Assembly (NCBI RefSeq): GCF_032118995.1
Contig: NC_092648.1
Location: forward strand, 21,914,450 to 21,978,449
Origin: Asterias amurensis
Lineage: Eukaryota > Echinodermata > Asteroidea > Forcipulatida > Asteriidae
Reading direction: 5' to 3'
Length of the DNA stretch: 64,000 bases
Of this stretch, positions 42,701 to 54,300 are shown one piece after another. The notes beneath the pieces were generated by a model. The model was given only the letters and a program-made list of their open reading frames with translations. It did no database searches and was not told the DNA's origin. Each line of letters begins with the position of its first letter. Position 1 is the stretch's first letter. The position numbers were made by a program, and so were the translations under genes.

Positions 42701-45512
42701 ACCCTGATGCATTTAATGTTTCCTTGTTAAACGCAAAAAAACTTAAAGCACAATGTTCTAGATCGCTCGGCCACAAGAAAGTTCTTGTTAGTTTTCTTAT
42801 TACTCAACTTTGAACTTACACAGTAATTTTTTCTTTCATTGATGAACAGGTATTACCTTAAAGGTCCCCGAAAAGGCCAATTTGAGGTATTTGCAGACAA
42901 TTTACCAGGGTATGGTGACAATATACGATCAAGGAAGGCTGGTGGCTATTGGCTGGGATTAGCTTCCATCCGGAAACAACCATTTTCTCTACTTGATTTC
43001 ATTGTTGCAAGACCTTGGATTACAAAACTTGTATCAAAGGTACAAAGCTTTCTTTTCTGTTTTAATGTGCAAGCAGTTTTTATTTTACTGAAAATTCGTC
43101 TGAATATGTTTTTCTTTCATGACATGTAATGTATTGAAGTTGATTCTTTAGAAGAGACCACGGCGCTTGCGAGGCCTGGTGATTTGCAACTGAACAAAAA
43201 CACCCTATACACTTATTTATTTATTGCACTTGGTACAGACAAAACAATGTATATTTTACTTCACTGTCAATGTCATGAAAGTGAAAATAACAGATTTACA
43301 CTGAAATTGCCTTACAACAATATACGTATGTCTCAAGAAACCCATAATACAATCATAAGCCTTGCGCTATTTTGATTGTAAATTTGCCGACACTCAATTA
43401 TTTCTTGCTATAGCCCTGAAATGGACTAAGAATTGGAGCACTACAGACAGTGATTATAAATTATTCATTCACTCCAGAGAATCAGAACCTGCACCAGGTA
43501 TTGTTGAGAAACTTTTTCTCTTTACTCATTCATTGAGATACATCTCACTTTTTGTTCAGTGTATAGAAACGCTGGACAATCTTAAAAGCTGAATACAGTG
43601 AATTTGGTGACATTCTATAGATTTTTTTTGAAATGAAGGTTTCTTTGAAACTGGTCACCCTTTTTCTCAACGGATGGAAGATTCCCTTGGGCAACTGTGC
43701 TAGGAATACTTGGCTCATCCGTCTGCCACAGCCTGGAAATGGCGAACTGATAGATATTTTGATGTGTACGGTATAAACATTTGTCACTAATGATTGTTAT
43801 CATTTTAAGAGATTTATCAGAATCGTCCAAAATTTGATGATTGCACTGGCTGCAGACTCTATTTGGTGCTCGGCAATTGCTATTGAAATTTTTTCTTGTG
43901 GCAGGGAATTCATCAAACTGAAGTTATTTGAATTGTGGGTTTGACTGTCCTACAATGGAAATGTCCACTGCTTCCAATGTCATCGCAGGGGCACACGACT
44001 CCATGACTGTTATATATATAATGTTGAGCACGATCGGAATGGTTGGTAATGCATTTGTATGTCTGGTGATGCTGCAATATCACACTGTATTCAACTCAAC
44101 AACCAATAAGCTTATCCTCCATCAGTCTGTCGTGGATTTTCTAGGATCGCTGGTTTTTCTCCTCCGCCGTCTGCTTGTGTTGACTCCACCAACGGCTGTA
44201 CCGGATGACCTCTATGGCTCACTGTACTGTAGACTGTGGTGGTCCGAGTGGCCCCAGTATGGGATGTTTCTCACGTCAACCTACAACATGGTTGCTATAA
44301 CCATGGAGCGATATCTTGCAATGTGCCAACCGGTCAGATATCGTCACATGTTCTTAAACCATCGTGTTAAGTTAATCGTTATTGGAGTGTGGAGTATTGG
44401 TTGGACGCCAACTGCTCATCTGGTGTTCATATCGTATCAAGAGAATGAGATATGCCATGCCTCTTGGCCAAACCGTACCTTTCAAGCTGTTGGAGGTACC
44501 ATCCTATGTATTGAGGAATTCATTGTCCCATTGGCCATCATTATATCTGCATACACCAAGATCATTTCAGAGCTTTATAAACGGTCTAAAGCCAGGGCTG
44601 GTGAAAACAACCATGATGCGGGGAGCATGCTCTCTAAAGCCAATAAGAACATCACCAAGACCCTATTCTTGGTGGCTGTCTTCTTTTGCATCTGTTGGAC
44701 ACCGACAGAAATCAACTACATCTTGTACAATCTTGGAGTGCACGATAACTTTGTGAACAGCGTCGTGTATCAAGCAACGAGCGCCATGGTGGTGATGAAT
44801 CTTTGCATCAACCCTATCATCTACTGCTTTACCTATCAGCGCTTTCAGAAACAGGCCATGAAGATAATGTGTTGCGGATTTTGGCGCAGGATTAATCAAG
44901 TTGACATCACCGAGGAAATATAAAACTGTGAATTCAGTAACAGTTGTTGATCCAACTAATTTTTATGCTCGAACATGAACAGTATGCCTAATAATCAGCA
45001 ATGTTTGTGACAACCTTGCATCAAAAGATTTGGATAGTTAAATTGCAACATTGTTTTAAGAGAGTTAATACACATCCCAGAACTCTAGTTACATGTTCAT
45101 TGCTGGGGCATCAGATTAACCTGCTGATTTTGATGTTTTCTTTTGTACACCCCCACCCCCACCCCCCCCCCCCCTGCCATTTAAAACAAAGACTAGAAAC
45201 TTTGTGTTCTGTCATTAGAACTTGAGCTTTAATTTGCACCCACATTTCACCTTATGCAGAATCTGTCATTTGACTAATGTAATTTTGTTCCGTCCATCCC
45301 TACAGTTCTTTAATCTCAACTCAGTTGTAAAATACATTCCCCAGTATGGACTTCTCATAGCGTTGGACCAAGATGGCAACATAATTCAAAGTCTGCACGA
45401 CCCAACAGGACAAAATGTGTCTTCAATCAGCAGTGTATTAGACACAGGAGAATATCTTTATTTTGGATCATACTACAAGAAATTTATCGGCCGATTGAGG
45501 GTCAACTTCTAG
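33728..45512 (+). CDS. APMAP: Adipocyte plasma membrane-associated protein (APMAP)
   Basis: Nine exons: 33728-33813, 35748-35849, 36843-36958, 38215-38307, 38809-38925, 41291-41462, 41767-41901, 42850-43039 and 45306-45512. All have AG/GT borders and matching phases and give 405 aa (human about 416). Residues 1-28 are basic and cytosolic; 34-54 form one membrane anchor (FLFLVFMVATLGVVIYLLPC); the rest is a strictosidine-synthase-like six-bladed beta-propeller. Diagnostic stretches are PEALEIRDG, FLYTGTSDGQIVKI, CGRPLGMRFH, FLNDLDIQSDGIIYFTDSSQ, FANGVQLSPDEDFLLMVETT, GYGDNIR, GGYWLGLASIR and LHDPTGQ. The family is type II membrane-bound, with reported arylesterase activity in vertebrates; the true substrate is unsettled. 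The last intron holds a GPCR gene in the same orientation. Identity is very secure. Confidence 0.95.
34003..34330 (-). mobile_element. Probable retrotransposon 3' end, minus strand
   Basis: A (attc)n run at 34007-34024 followed by aatggtttattaaaattcta reads on the minus strand as an A/T-rich 3' end with an (aatg)n tail, the usual signature of a LINE or SINE copy. No coding part is visible. APMAP intron 1. Confidence 0.55.
36466..36773. mobile_element. Palindromic MITE in APMAP intron 2
   Basis: The arms pair over about 100 bp: aatattgtctgg with ccagacaatatt, tgcttgatcacaagttacca with its inverse, and gaattcaccagactatagag with ctctatagtctggtgaattc. The centre is near 36620. Confidence 0.85.
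37436..37767. mobile_element. MITE with nested small palindromic MITE (APMAP intron 3)
   Basis: Outer ends: aatcaatgtgtggtgaagag with ttttcaactagtggttta, pairing with taaaccactagttgaaaacc and cacactttgatt. Inside, 37493-37656 is copy 2 of the ttgatttcacaaa element. A fragment of the outer element is at 32459. Confidence 0.8.
38350..38460. repeat. AT-rich microsatellite and dispersed repeat tail
   Basis: A run of tataatataataatata is followed by tatagcgcac and ggtactcaaggcac, as at the window's left edge. Confidence 0.5.
38568..38745 (-). repeat. MITE family A fragment, reverse orientation
   Basis: Words aaactatgttacttcaaagg, gaaccgtctctcac, taccaagtaagtttgtatgc and tagtgtccagtgccttgaa match the inverse family consensus. 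It lies directly before APMAP exon 5. Confidence 0.65.
39205..39530. repeat. MITE family B, copy 2
   Basis: Ends aaagccattatacactttcg and cgaaagtgtataatggcttt are exact inverses over about 19 bp. It has the same interior as 9065-9450. APMAP intron 5. Confidence 0.8.
40141..40300 (+). mobile_element. tRNA-derived SINE
   Basis: tcatggctgagtggtttggc and the downstream gtagagtcctggttgag-type stretch resemble A- and B-boxes of a Leu/Ser tRNA. The copy is degraded. APMAP intron 5. Confidence 0.5.
40481..40872 (-). repeat. MITE family A copy, full length, reverse orientation
   Basis: Begins ttaaaggcactggacacctt and ends caatagtgtccactgcctttt. It includes the caaattcg, gaaaataacttcttt and gagggagccgtttctcac words. 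APMAP intron 5. Confidence 0.85.
43955..44923 (+). CDS. Orphan class A (rhodopsin-type) GPCR, intronless, inside APMAP intron 8
   Basis: A single exon encodes 322 aa with seven membrane segments near residues 18-40, 53-75, 95-117, 138-160, 180-202, 236-258 and 268-292. Class A marks are GN at 31-32, the TM2 Asp61, Cys92 and Cys167 for the disulfide, ERY at 118-120, Trp146 in TM4, CWTP at 247-250, NPIIY at 286-290, and a Cys pair at 306-307 for palmitoylation. An N-terminal sequon is absent; NST (47-49) lies in the first intracellular loop and NRT (173-175) in the second extracellular loop. The ATG at 43955 is the first in frame after a stop at 43919. An acceptor-like tgtggcag lies just upstream, so a 5' UTR exon is possible. 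TM6/TM7 style suggests a peptide receptor, but I cannot name the ligand. It may be a retrocopy-derived gene. Confidence 0.9.
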   Translation: MEMSTASNVIAGAHDSMTVIYIMLSTIGMVGNAFVCLVMLQYHTVFNSTTNKLILHQSVVDFLGSLVFLLRRLLVLTPPTAVPDDLYGSLYCRLWWSEWPQYGMFLTSTYNMVAITMERYLAMCQPVRYRHMFLNHRVKLIVIGVWSIGWTPTAHLVFISYQENEICHASWPNRTFQAVGGTILCIEEFIVPLAIIISAYTKIISELYKRSKARAGENNHDAGSMLSKANKNITKTLFLVAVFFCICWTPTEINYILYNLGVHDNFVNSVVYQATSAMVVMNLCINPIIYCFTYQRFQKQAMKIMCCGFWRRINQVDITEEI

Positions 45513-45703
45513 CTTTGTATACCAAGTGCCCAAGTTCATAAAACTGTTAAGCCGAAAATACTGCTTAGCAAATTTGTTTACTAAGAGAAAAATTGTTGGG
45601 GTACAAGTTGCAACAATGCAAACTCTATGGAATGTCGACTGGTAACATGTTTCTGCTAAGCAAGATTTTCTGTGCTTAGCAAGTTTTTTGTGCTCAAAGT
45701 CAC
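45513..45703. other. APMAP 3' UTR
   Basis: The sequence after the TAG contains gcttagcaa/ttgctaagc-like inverted words near 45563 and 45655. No clear AATAAA is seen here; one occurs much later at about 46907. Confidence 0.4.
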
Positions 45704-46036
45704 TGGACACCTTTGGTATTTGTCAAAGAGCAGTATTCTCACTTGGTATATCACAACATATGCATAAAATAACAAACCTGTGAAATTTAAAATCAACTAG
45801 TTGTTGAAGTTGCGAGAGAATAGTGGAAGAAAAAGACACCCTTGTCGTTTGAATTTGACTTGAGACCTCAGCTGAGGTCTCGAGTTTACTTCAAATATTT
45901 TGTGAGAAATTATACTTCTTTCTCAAAAACTACATTGTTTTATACTGTCAACAGCTCTCAATTGCTCGTTACCAAGTAAGATTTTCTGCAAACAATTATT
46001 TTGAGTAATTACCAATAGTGTCAAGAGCCTTTAAAG
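45704..46036 (-). repeat. MITE family A copy, reverse orientation
   Basis: Begins aaagtcactggacacctttg and ends accaatagtgtcaagagcct. It includes a ttgagacctcagctgaggtctcga self-complementary core. It may form part of the APMAP 3' UTR. Confidence 0.8.
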
Positions 46037-46954
46037 GGTTGATGAAATTGGGCTGAGGTCTTGATGCAGATGGTTAAACCTAAAAAGCTTGGTTCCAATA
46101 TTTTTCAGTTGCCACTGCATTTATTTCATCCCATATTTTTTTTAAATTGATAGTGGAATAGGTAAACAGTAAATCTCTATTTCAGATTTTGATGTTTCAA
46201 AAGTTAGATTTTGATAAGATGTACTTCTTTTTATAATGCGCCCTCTTTGGAATTTCGGTTATATTGTCGGTATAATTCACTCAAGGGAATGAAACTACAT
46301 TAGATGGTAGACTTGTATGTAGTAGTAAGATAGCGCCCTCAAGGGCTCATGTGGAGGCAGCTCTCCCAAATCTACTCATCACTCAACTTCACATGTTATT
46401 CTTCAAATGTACTTGTGTTGTCAAAAGTTGAATTTTTCAGTTGATGTGTTTGGTTTTATTGAGAGCAAAAAAAAACACCTAATAGTATGAAATTACAACT
46501 TATTTTAGCGATAAAAGTAATCATGTGTACACAATTGTTTTTTGGGGGGTGTTTATTTAAACAGTGGAAATTTAAAATCATAATGCAAAATATGTGCTTT
46601 TAATTAACTTTAAAACAAATTAATGAGTAAATTACTTCAACTTTAAACTTTATTTTAAGCATACAAATTTAGTTTGAGTCTGCACTGGGTATTTTAGTAA
46701 GGAGGTTTTTTGTACATTAAAAATAAGGAGAAGTAACTATTCAAAATGATTTATTTTTAAATGAAATTACTTTAGTATGTCAAAGATCAGTATATCAATG
46801 AAATGTAATTCACTGAAATAGAAATTCACTGAAATAGAAATTAAAGACATTAACGAATGAATGATTGTTTTGACTGATTTTGTATGCACTCTTACTTGCA
46901 AAAAAAATAAAGTTGATATTTGTTGACAAACTACTCTATCTGACCTCCACTCTA
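46037..46954. other. AT-rich intergenic DNA
   Basis: No gene is seen. A tandem pair of cactgaaatagaaatt lies near 46811-46842. A possible polyadenylation signal AATAAA is at about 46907. Confidence 0.45.
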
Positions 46955-47344
46955 TTAAAGGAACACATTGCCTTGGATCGGTCGAGTTGGTCTTTGAAAA
47001 GCGTTTGTAACCGTTTTTTATAAAATGCATATGGGTAGAAAGATGTTGTAAAAGTAGAATACAATGATCCACACAAACATGCCTCAAAATTGCGTGGTTT
47101 TCTTTTTACCTCGTCGACTAACACGTCGGCCATTTATGGGGGTCAAAATTTTGACTCCCATAAATGGCCGACCGTGTTAGTTCGCACAGTAGAAGGAAAA
47201 CCACGCAATTTCGAGGCAAACTTGTGTGGATCATTGTATTCTACTTTTAAAACATCTTTCCAACCATATGCAGTATATAAAAAACGGTTACAAACGCTTG
47301 TGTTTTGACCAACTCGTCCGATCCAAGGCAACGTGTTCCTTTAA
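46955..47344. mobile_element. 390-bp near-perfect palindromic element
   Basis: Ends ttaaaggaacacattgcctt and aaggcaacgtgttcctttaa pair. The arms then match continuously through gatcggtcgagttggt, gcgtttgtaaccgttttt, gtagaatacaatgatccaca and atttatgggggtcaaaattt at the centre near 47152. A TTAA or TA target is possible. Confidence 0.85.
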
Positions 47345-48299
47345 AACATTTGTTTGTTAGAAAGAAAATATTTAGAGGATTTTTTTAAAGGGGGAAAATA
47401 CATATATTTGGTTTGAACACCATGTGTGTATCTACTTGCCAGGTAGAGTTTGTTGTTAGAAACTGTTTTGCTTAATTCTAATACCGCGGAGTAGATTGTT
47501 GGGGAGACTCAGTTCTGAAAAGAACTGTCCAGCTTATTAACTATTACCTGGGCGGATGGATAGGCTGGGACTACTACTTTAGCTTATAGGATCGTAATTA
47601 ACTGTACTGCCGCGGAGTCAGTTCTTGGATTGGTCTCAAAGGTTTGACTAGCTTGCTCCTTGCTCCAGTCATCGTCAGGGGAAAATATAGACAAACTATT
47701 TTAACTCGGGTAGCGGCAATTTGCAGTAAGCAGTGCTTATAGCATTGTGCTTAAGAAGATCTATGAAGTTGGGCTGTGTATTTCCATGTTCTCACTTGCC
47801 TAGCGAATCTGACCCAATTGGGGGACCATGGACCCACAATGGGTCCTGTCCTTTCTCTATGGTTGGACTATTTATAATGAGAATCATGAATGTGACTATT
47901 TCATGCACATTTTCAAACAATATTTCGTGTAAATCTGAGAAAACATGAAGTGCATGTATTTAACTAAGTACTGCTGCACTGTTGAATTGAAACAATCTAC
48001 ATGGCACACATCACCCATCTTCGAGTAATTTTGAATTGCCATGTGACCTTTTTGTTTTGAGCGAACTAGAGATTGCTACACTACGGCGCTTAACCTTGAC
48101 CCACGACTGATTCGTGGTGCACTGTGAAGGCGCATGTTATTCCATGGAGGAAGAATAGCCCCACACCAGTTAAAAACGATGACATATTTTTATAGAAAAA
48201 AATCAATAACATACGGCTATGGAAATATAAATAACAAGTTACACAACCGATCGGCCTGTATTCATTTCAATCAATGAAAAACCCAAAAATAATGGCATT
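47345..48299. other. Intergenic DNA with a possible repeat at 47480-47700
   Basis: The stretch accgcggagtagattg...tgccgcggagtcagttcttg holds two related halves with agttctgaaaagaact. The word ttctgaaaagaac also occurs in the 52314 palindrome. No gene is seen. Confidence 0.4.
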
Positions 48300-48385
48300 A
48301 TTTTTGCAGACGACGCTCTCGGCTTCATCATCATCACAAGCGCACGTTGACATCTTCCCAGCAGCCTTTGCGAAATCCACACATC
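48300..48385 (+). promoter_or_regulatory. Probable 5' UTR of the upstream EML isoform
   Basis: A locally GC-richer stretch (gacgacgctctcggcttcat) precedes the ATG without an upstream ATG in frame. The transcription start cannot be fixed from sequence. Confidence 0.4.
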
Positions 48386-51300
48386 ATGGACGTCAATGGT
48401 GGGAGCTCGGAAAACTGTAGTGGATTAGGTGAGTATTTTTCACAAATTCTCCCCACTGGTAACTCTAAATTTGTTCGTAAAATACATTTTTTGATAGAGT
48501 ATGGTCTCAGGTTGGTCTCCACACTGCCTTTGTAGCATTTGAAAGTTTACAAACGCAATTTTTAAGCGTATAATTTATAACCGGCGATGTGTTTATGTTG
48601 CGATTTCATGCTGTCAAACGAGTCACCGTATTCACGTGCACACACGTACACTTACACCACATAATCACCGGGTGGGTTGGCATTGAAATTGTATGGGCGA
48701 GAGACGGTGTGTTGTCAATGTGCATGTTTGCATATCAATCAATCAAGATACATAATTTATCACTCTCTGGCATAAAAAGTACACGTGGATGTCAATTCAC
48801 TATTTACATTTCGTTCATGCGTAGAAATTTTTGACTTTTGACAACTAAATTTTGACTGAACTTTTCTACAAAATTATATTTTCCCCAATAATCTGAAATC
48901 GGAAAAAATACATTTCTGTTTTGTTTTAATTTGTAAAAAGCATGGCAGCTGCTAGACCCAGCCCAGTAACTGGACGGCTGGGCTCCATTAAAATTGACAT
49001 CTGCGGTTGGTACTACTCCCAGCTAGTGTTGTGTTTAGTGTACAAATTGGTATGGCCGCAGATTGTCAATTTTGTATGTAAAGATATAGCGCCCCAGTTA
49101 CATCCGTTAACATCCGACCTAGCGCCCATCCGTTGCATACATACTAAGGTCCTACCAGTGCAATGCAACGGACACTATATTACGTTCTTCCAGGGCTATG
49201 TCATTGTCATTTTGAATAAGGGAATAAAGTGAAACAGCCATACACATCATGTAATGAAAATTATGATGCTATGTGAGAATGTACTGAACGTAGTCTGATA
49301 ATACAAAATAATAAAATAGTAGTGAATGACAATGGGTCTAGTGTTTCTTCTGTAGACCCAGTGTTCAGTACTAGTGGTGCTGTACTCTTTTAAAAACATT
49401 TTTACATCCTGCTGTCTTACTAGCAGACGACTGAAGGAGTACAGTGCTTCAGTTACTCTGATTTTAAAAAGATTATTTTTTTATGTGCAAAATGAAACAC
49501 TGAAATGAAAAATGTAGCTAGGGGTTTGAATTGCTGGATATTTGGCCCTTGGATTTGTATAATAGAAAGACTACTCTTCATGACTAATTTGGGATTCACA
49601 TAATGTATTATTTTGTATTTCTTGCTCAATTTTAATGTCATTGGGAAGTTTAAAAGGAAGATAAAGACCAATTCATGAACATCAGGGGCCATTGGTCATG
49701 GCCTCCCTCCACTCCAATGGTCCAGACTAAAACAGAATAAACAGAGCCAGTTAAATGTAAATGTTCATTTGCTGTCTATCACCCACAACACCATTAACCA
49801 TAGATTACTCTGACAACCATTCAGACCAATGAATAACAGCTACTTGTAGTCTACTCCTATCAATAGTACTGTTTACTCTACCAATTAATGGCAATTCATT
49901 GAGGTGTAAGAAGATTAGATCTATGCCTAGCAACTGAATAAAACCACATCACAATGATGTATTTAACGCTTGAATAGAGGCTAAGAGGCCATAGTTTGTA
50001 TTCCATGCATTTCAAGACCCAATCAGCTGTATAAACTGAGGAGGACAATAATAGGTTTAAAGTGGAGCATACAAAGGATGGGTTTCTATTGCCCAGTGGT
50101 GTACCTTTGACCAAAGCTTTGACAAGCTTACTATTACCATGGAGCTACAGTATAAAAAAGAACACCATGCTGTTACTATTTGAGAACCTGGAGCCATGAT
50201 TTGACAGAAATATGTAGTTTTCATTCATTTCTTCTTGGTGATCATGCACCACTGGTAAATGCATCAATAGACTGACGACTCTGCTCTGTCTGAACTTGTG
50301 AATATTACAACTAAAAAGTTCACCAAATATGCATTTTTGTTAAAATTATCAATACAGCTCTGATATTCTAAGTCTGATATTAAAAACCTGTCCCCATAAA
50401 CAATGAGAAAATAGAATTAGCTGATTGCAAACTGCTTACCAACCAAAGGACCTACATGTACGTATGGAATAAATTCAAGAAATAATTAATGATGCTTTGA
50501 CCCTAGCAGAGTCTTTCTTGAAGGTTACCATTACAATGTATGTTAATTCTTTGATTTCCACTATTACAGTCTTAGTGCATATTTCTGATAGAACAGAACT
50601 TCTAGAAAGTTTTTAGGCCTATTTGGTACTATGTCTGTTATTTGTTGGTGAATATTGCTCAGACAGGATAGTCTCCAAGGAGTACCCTTACTCCCTAGTT
50701 GCTTTAAAGGGAAGGTACACGTTTGGTAATTACTCAAAACAAATATTAACTTAAAAACTGACTTGGTAACGAGCATTGGAGAGCTGTTGATAGTATAAAA
50801 CATTGTGAGAAATGGCTACCTCTGAAGTAGCATAGATTTTGAGAAAGAGGTAATTTCTCACTAAAATAATAAAAGACTTCTAGCCAGAAGTCTTTTATTC
50901 CTATCTGAAAGCACACAAATTCGTCCAATAACAAATTTCTCTGATAACGTTCTCGCAACTTCGGATGACCAATTTAGCTCAAATTTTTACAGGCTTGTTA
51001 ATATTTCATGCTTATGTTGGGATACACCAAGTGAGAAGACTGGTCTTTGACAAATACCAAACATGTACCTTCCACTTTAAAGTATTAATGCTATGTCAGA
51101 GCATTGACAGGACCTTTTACCTGCATATTTACCTGGAGTGTTTAAAGGCGCATAGCACACACAGGTTGCAGATTTATTATCATTTAAAGCTTGACGAGCG
51201 TTAAAGGATTTGAGGATTTGCTTGGTTAGGTTTAAATTGTAATGTGATCAAGAATTATGCTTGTAAGAAGGGCTCTTGGTGTTCGTTTGTTCGTTTGTTT

Positions 51301-54300
51301 ATAATAGACCCACCCTGACCATAGATACATGCAATGTAGTGGAAGTAGTGACCTGAAGCTGGCTATGGGGCATACCCTGCATTATGCAGTTATTTTTCAG
51401 ACGGATGATGAATAACATGTAAAAGGACAGACTTATATAGTACACCAAAGGAGTGAAGGGAACAAATACTTAAACTTCGGCAGATATCTATTCTTAGTAG
51501 GTTTTTGTATTAGTTTTATTGAATCCTTTCAATAATAAGTGTATGCATCATAGGCTATGTTTACATGTAGTGTGTGCGTGCCGACATGCAGTCAGTAACA
51601 CCTCCTTTTCATAAAATAAACCTACTGTGAGCTGACACACATGTTTACCTACTATCATACATGGTTGCTTAAATTTTCAAGAATTTTTGTAAAGAATGTT
51701 TTTCTACCTATAGATGCAATCATGTAGCATTAGCAGTGGTGGTGAAATGTAGGTCACGGGTTTTCCATTATGTAAAATACTATGATGAGGTGAGACACCA
51801 ACTATGTTGCATGTTGCACCCTACAAGTTAGTAAGGAAAGGTGGTTCCTTGTCATCACTGGCCACTAGATATGGTTTTCTTTATTGTTTACTTTTGGATG
51901 AGTTTAATACATGACAGTTGGAGTGAGCAAACAAAGTGTATCACAAACTGCACTTGAGGTGACACAGCACAATTGCAACTGATTATATTCAATACAGTTA
52001 TTGACATCTTTGATGTTTGATGGTACCTTTAAAAACTACAAGAACGTTGAACTAAATAATCACTCTCGGGTCATTTAATTTACATTTTGAAAACTGACAA
52101 CTGTAAAGTTTAAATTTTTCTTAGTAAAAGGACATGTGTGTGTTAAAAAAAAAAAAAACAGGGGAAAATCAAATCAAATGTACTTTCAAGAACATTTGCA
52201 ATGGTGCCAAACCAATGATCAGGTCCAAGCAAAAGGGCAGGATAACAGTTACAAATGATACATTGGGAAATGTTATTTTGGCTGAGTAGGATTTGAAACT
52301 TTGCATGGTGGAGATAAGATATAGAAGAGTTTGCGGTAACACCATGTAATAACAATCTCTAAATGAGTTGGGGTGGTTCTGAAAAGAACCGTTGGGTTAA
52401 CTCGACGTTTCGATCAGTATGCTCTGATCGTCTTCTGGAGAAAGAAGACGATCAGAAGACGACGATCCAGGAAGACGATCAGAAGACGATCAGAGCGTAC
52501 TGATCGAAACGTCGAGTTAACCCAACGGTTCTTTTCAGAACCACCCCAACTCATTTAGAGATTGTTATTACATGGTGTTACCGCAAACTCTTCTATATCT
52601 TATTTTGGCTGGTTACTGTAATTGTGGTAAGCATAATTCTGTGCTGCTTAGCTACTTTTTTGTGCTGAAGCAGCTCTATGACATTGCCTCAGGTGAAGTA
52701 CATCCTGCCAGACAGTGTAACCGGTACTTCTTGTAATTGGTAAATCATGTAGGCCTAATAATTGGCAATGAAGATAAAAATGGAAAACACTTAATGAGTA
52801 AACTTTACAGTTATTGTATTCCTTGAAGGTAGTTTTTATTATTATTTCGGAATTTTCTGGTAATGACACCAAGGATGGCATCTCATATTAAGTGAACTTA
52901 ATCACAATGTGCATGGTAGCTTGCAAGCCTGAGAAACCTTTAGACAGGGGTGCTTGCCACATGTATGCAAACTAGAAACACCATGAACTCTTCTGGGTTC
53001 TTTTGCGTGCACTACCAATCCGATGGTAACTTTGCTCCCAAGCGCCACAACTGGGACTTGAACTAATACTCTGCTGATTACACTAGAGTTTGAGTCTGGT
53101 GCTCTCAACTGTTCGGCCGTGGCGCACCATTTTAATTTGTGAAAAATCAACATTTCGATTGAGCACAATGTATGTAAGTACTCCAAAGTGAAGTGTACAC
53201 TGTACATGTACATTGTACACGTCCCTGGAATGTGAATGGTGCCATAGGCCTGAGTATACATAATTGTTTTCCCATCCAATTATTTACCAGAGGCTGCCAG
53301 TCGTCCAAATGTTTGACAACCTTTCTCCTTTTTGAAAAAACTCACACTGTTATGCTGCGAAGAAATCAACTTTTTACATGCTCCGCTCATTTGTGTAACG
53401 TTCACAGTCACAAATTTCATGTTTCTTCAGTTTTAAAAAGTAAATTTGACAATTTTGGAAGCTAGAGGGGAACACCTGCACACAATGAAAATGTAGACCA
53501 CTATCATCAGGGCCAAAAATGCAAATTTAGAATGGCACATGCCCATGCCCTGTTTTTGAAATATGTTGGCCTTCAGTAAAATATGGTTCAACTACAAGGT
53601 CTATATTATTAGAATTATATTAACCTATAGGCATACATACCATAGTGTTAGCCAGAGGGGTGTCTGGGTGTCTTTTGGACACCCTGTTTTTAATTTGGAC
53701 ACCCTGTTTCATCTGTCATTTACATGTAAATTTATTGTAGGTGAACAATTTGGACACCCAGTTTTAAAATTTCCAGCAAATTTGGACACCCTTTTACCAA
53801 ATCCAGGCTAAAACCTTGATACATACTAGTAACTACCCATGTGTGTTGATGTAAACATTCTGATTCGGTGTACGTGACTTTCAGTAACATGTGTTTGTGG
53901 CTAGCCTAGCTTCCTTATTCCTTGATATGAAACTTCAAGCTGTGTTTGTTTCTTGAGGTAAATCGTAGCATTTCTATGGAGAATTTGACTCTCTCCAAGG
54001 GTTTCTCAGCATGGGGGTGACTGCTCATATAAGTAAAAAATGTGCGTTTCATTTGCCCAGTTCTAATGGGGGCAGTTACTGTACTATTTACACAAAAATG
54101 CTTGATTTGAATTTTTACAACTTGTGAATGTAAATTAATAGTCTAGAATTACATGTATGTTATTTTTGTGTGAAAATTTCAATTTTTACACTTTTAACTG
54201 ACACATTTTAACTGACCAGAGTAAATTGTACAGTTTTAGTTTGGTGTATGCTGTACCTCTCACCAATAGTCATTGTGGGTCAAGATCAGCCCTGGTCACA

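Noticed and set aside
48942..49232. A 90-codon ORF starting MAAARPSPVTGRLG as an EML exon
   Set aside because: It spans a hairpin repeat, has no in-phase donor to the next exon, and does not resemble an EML N-terminus.
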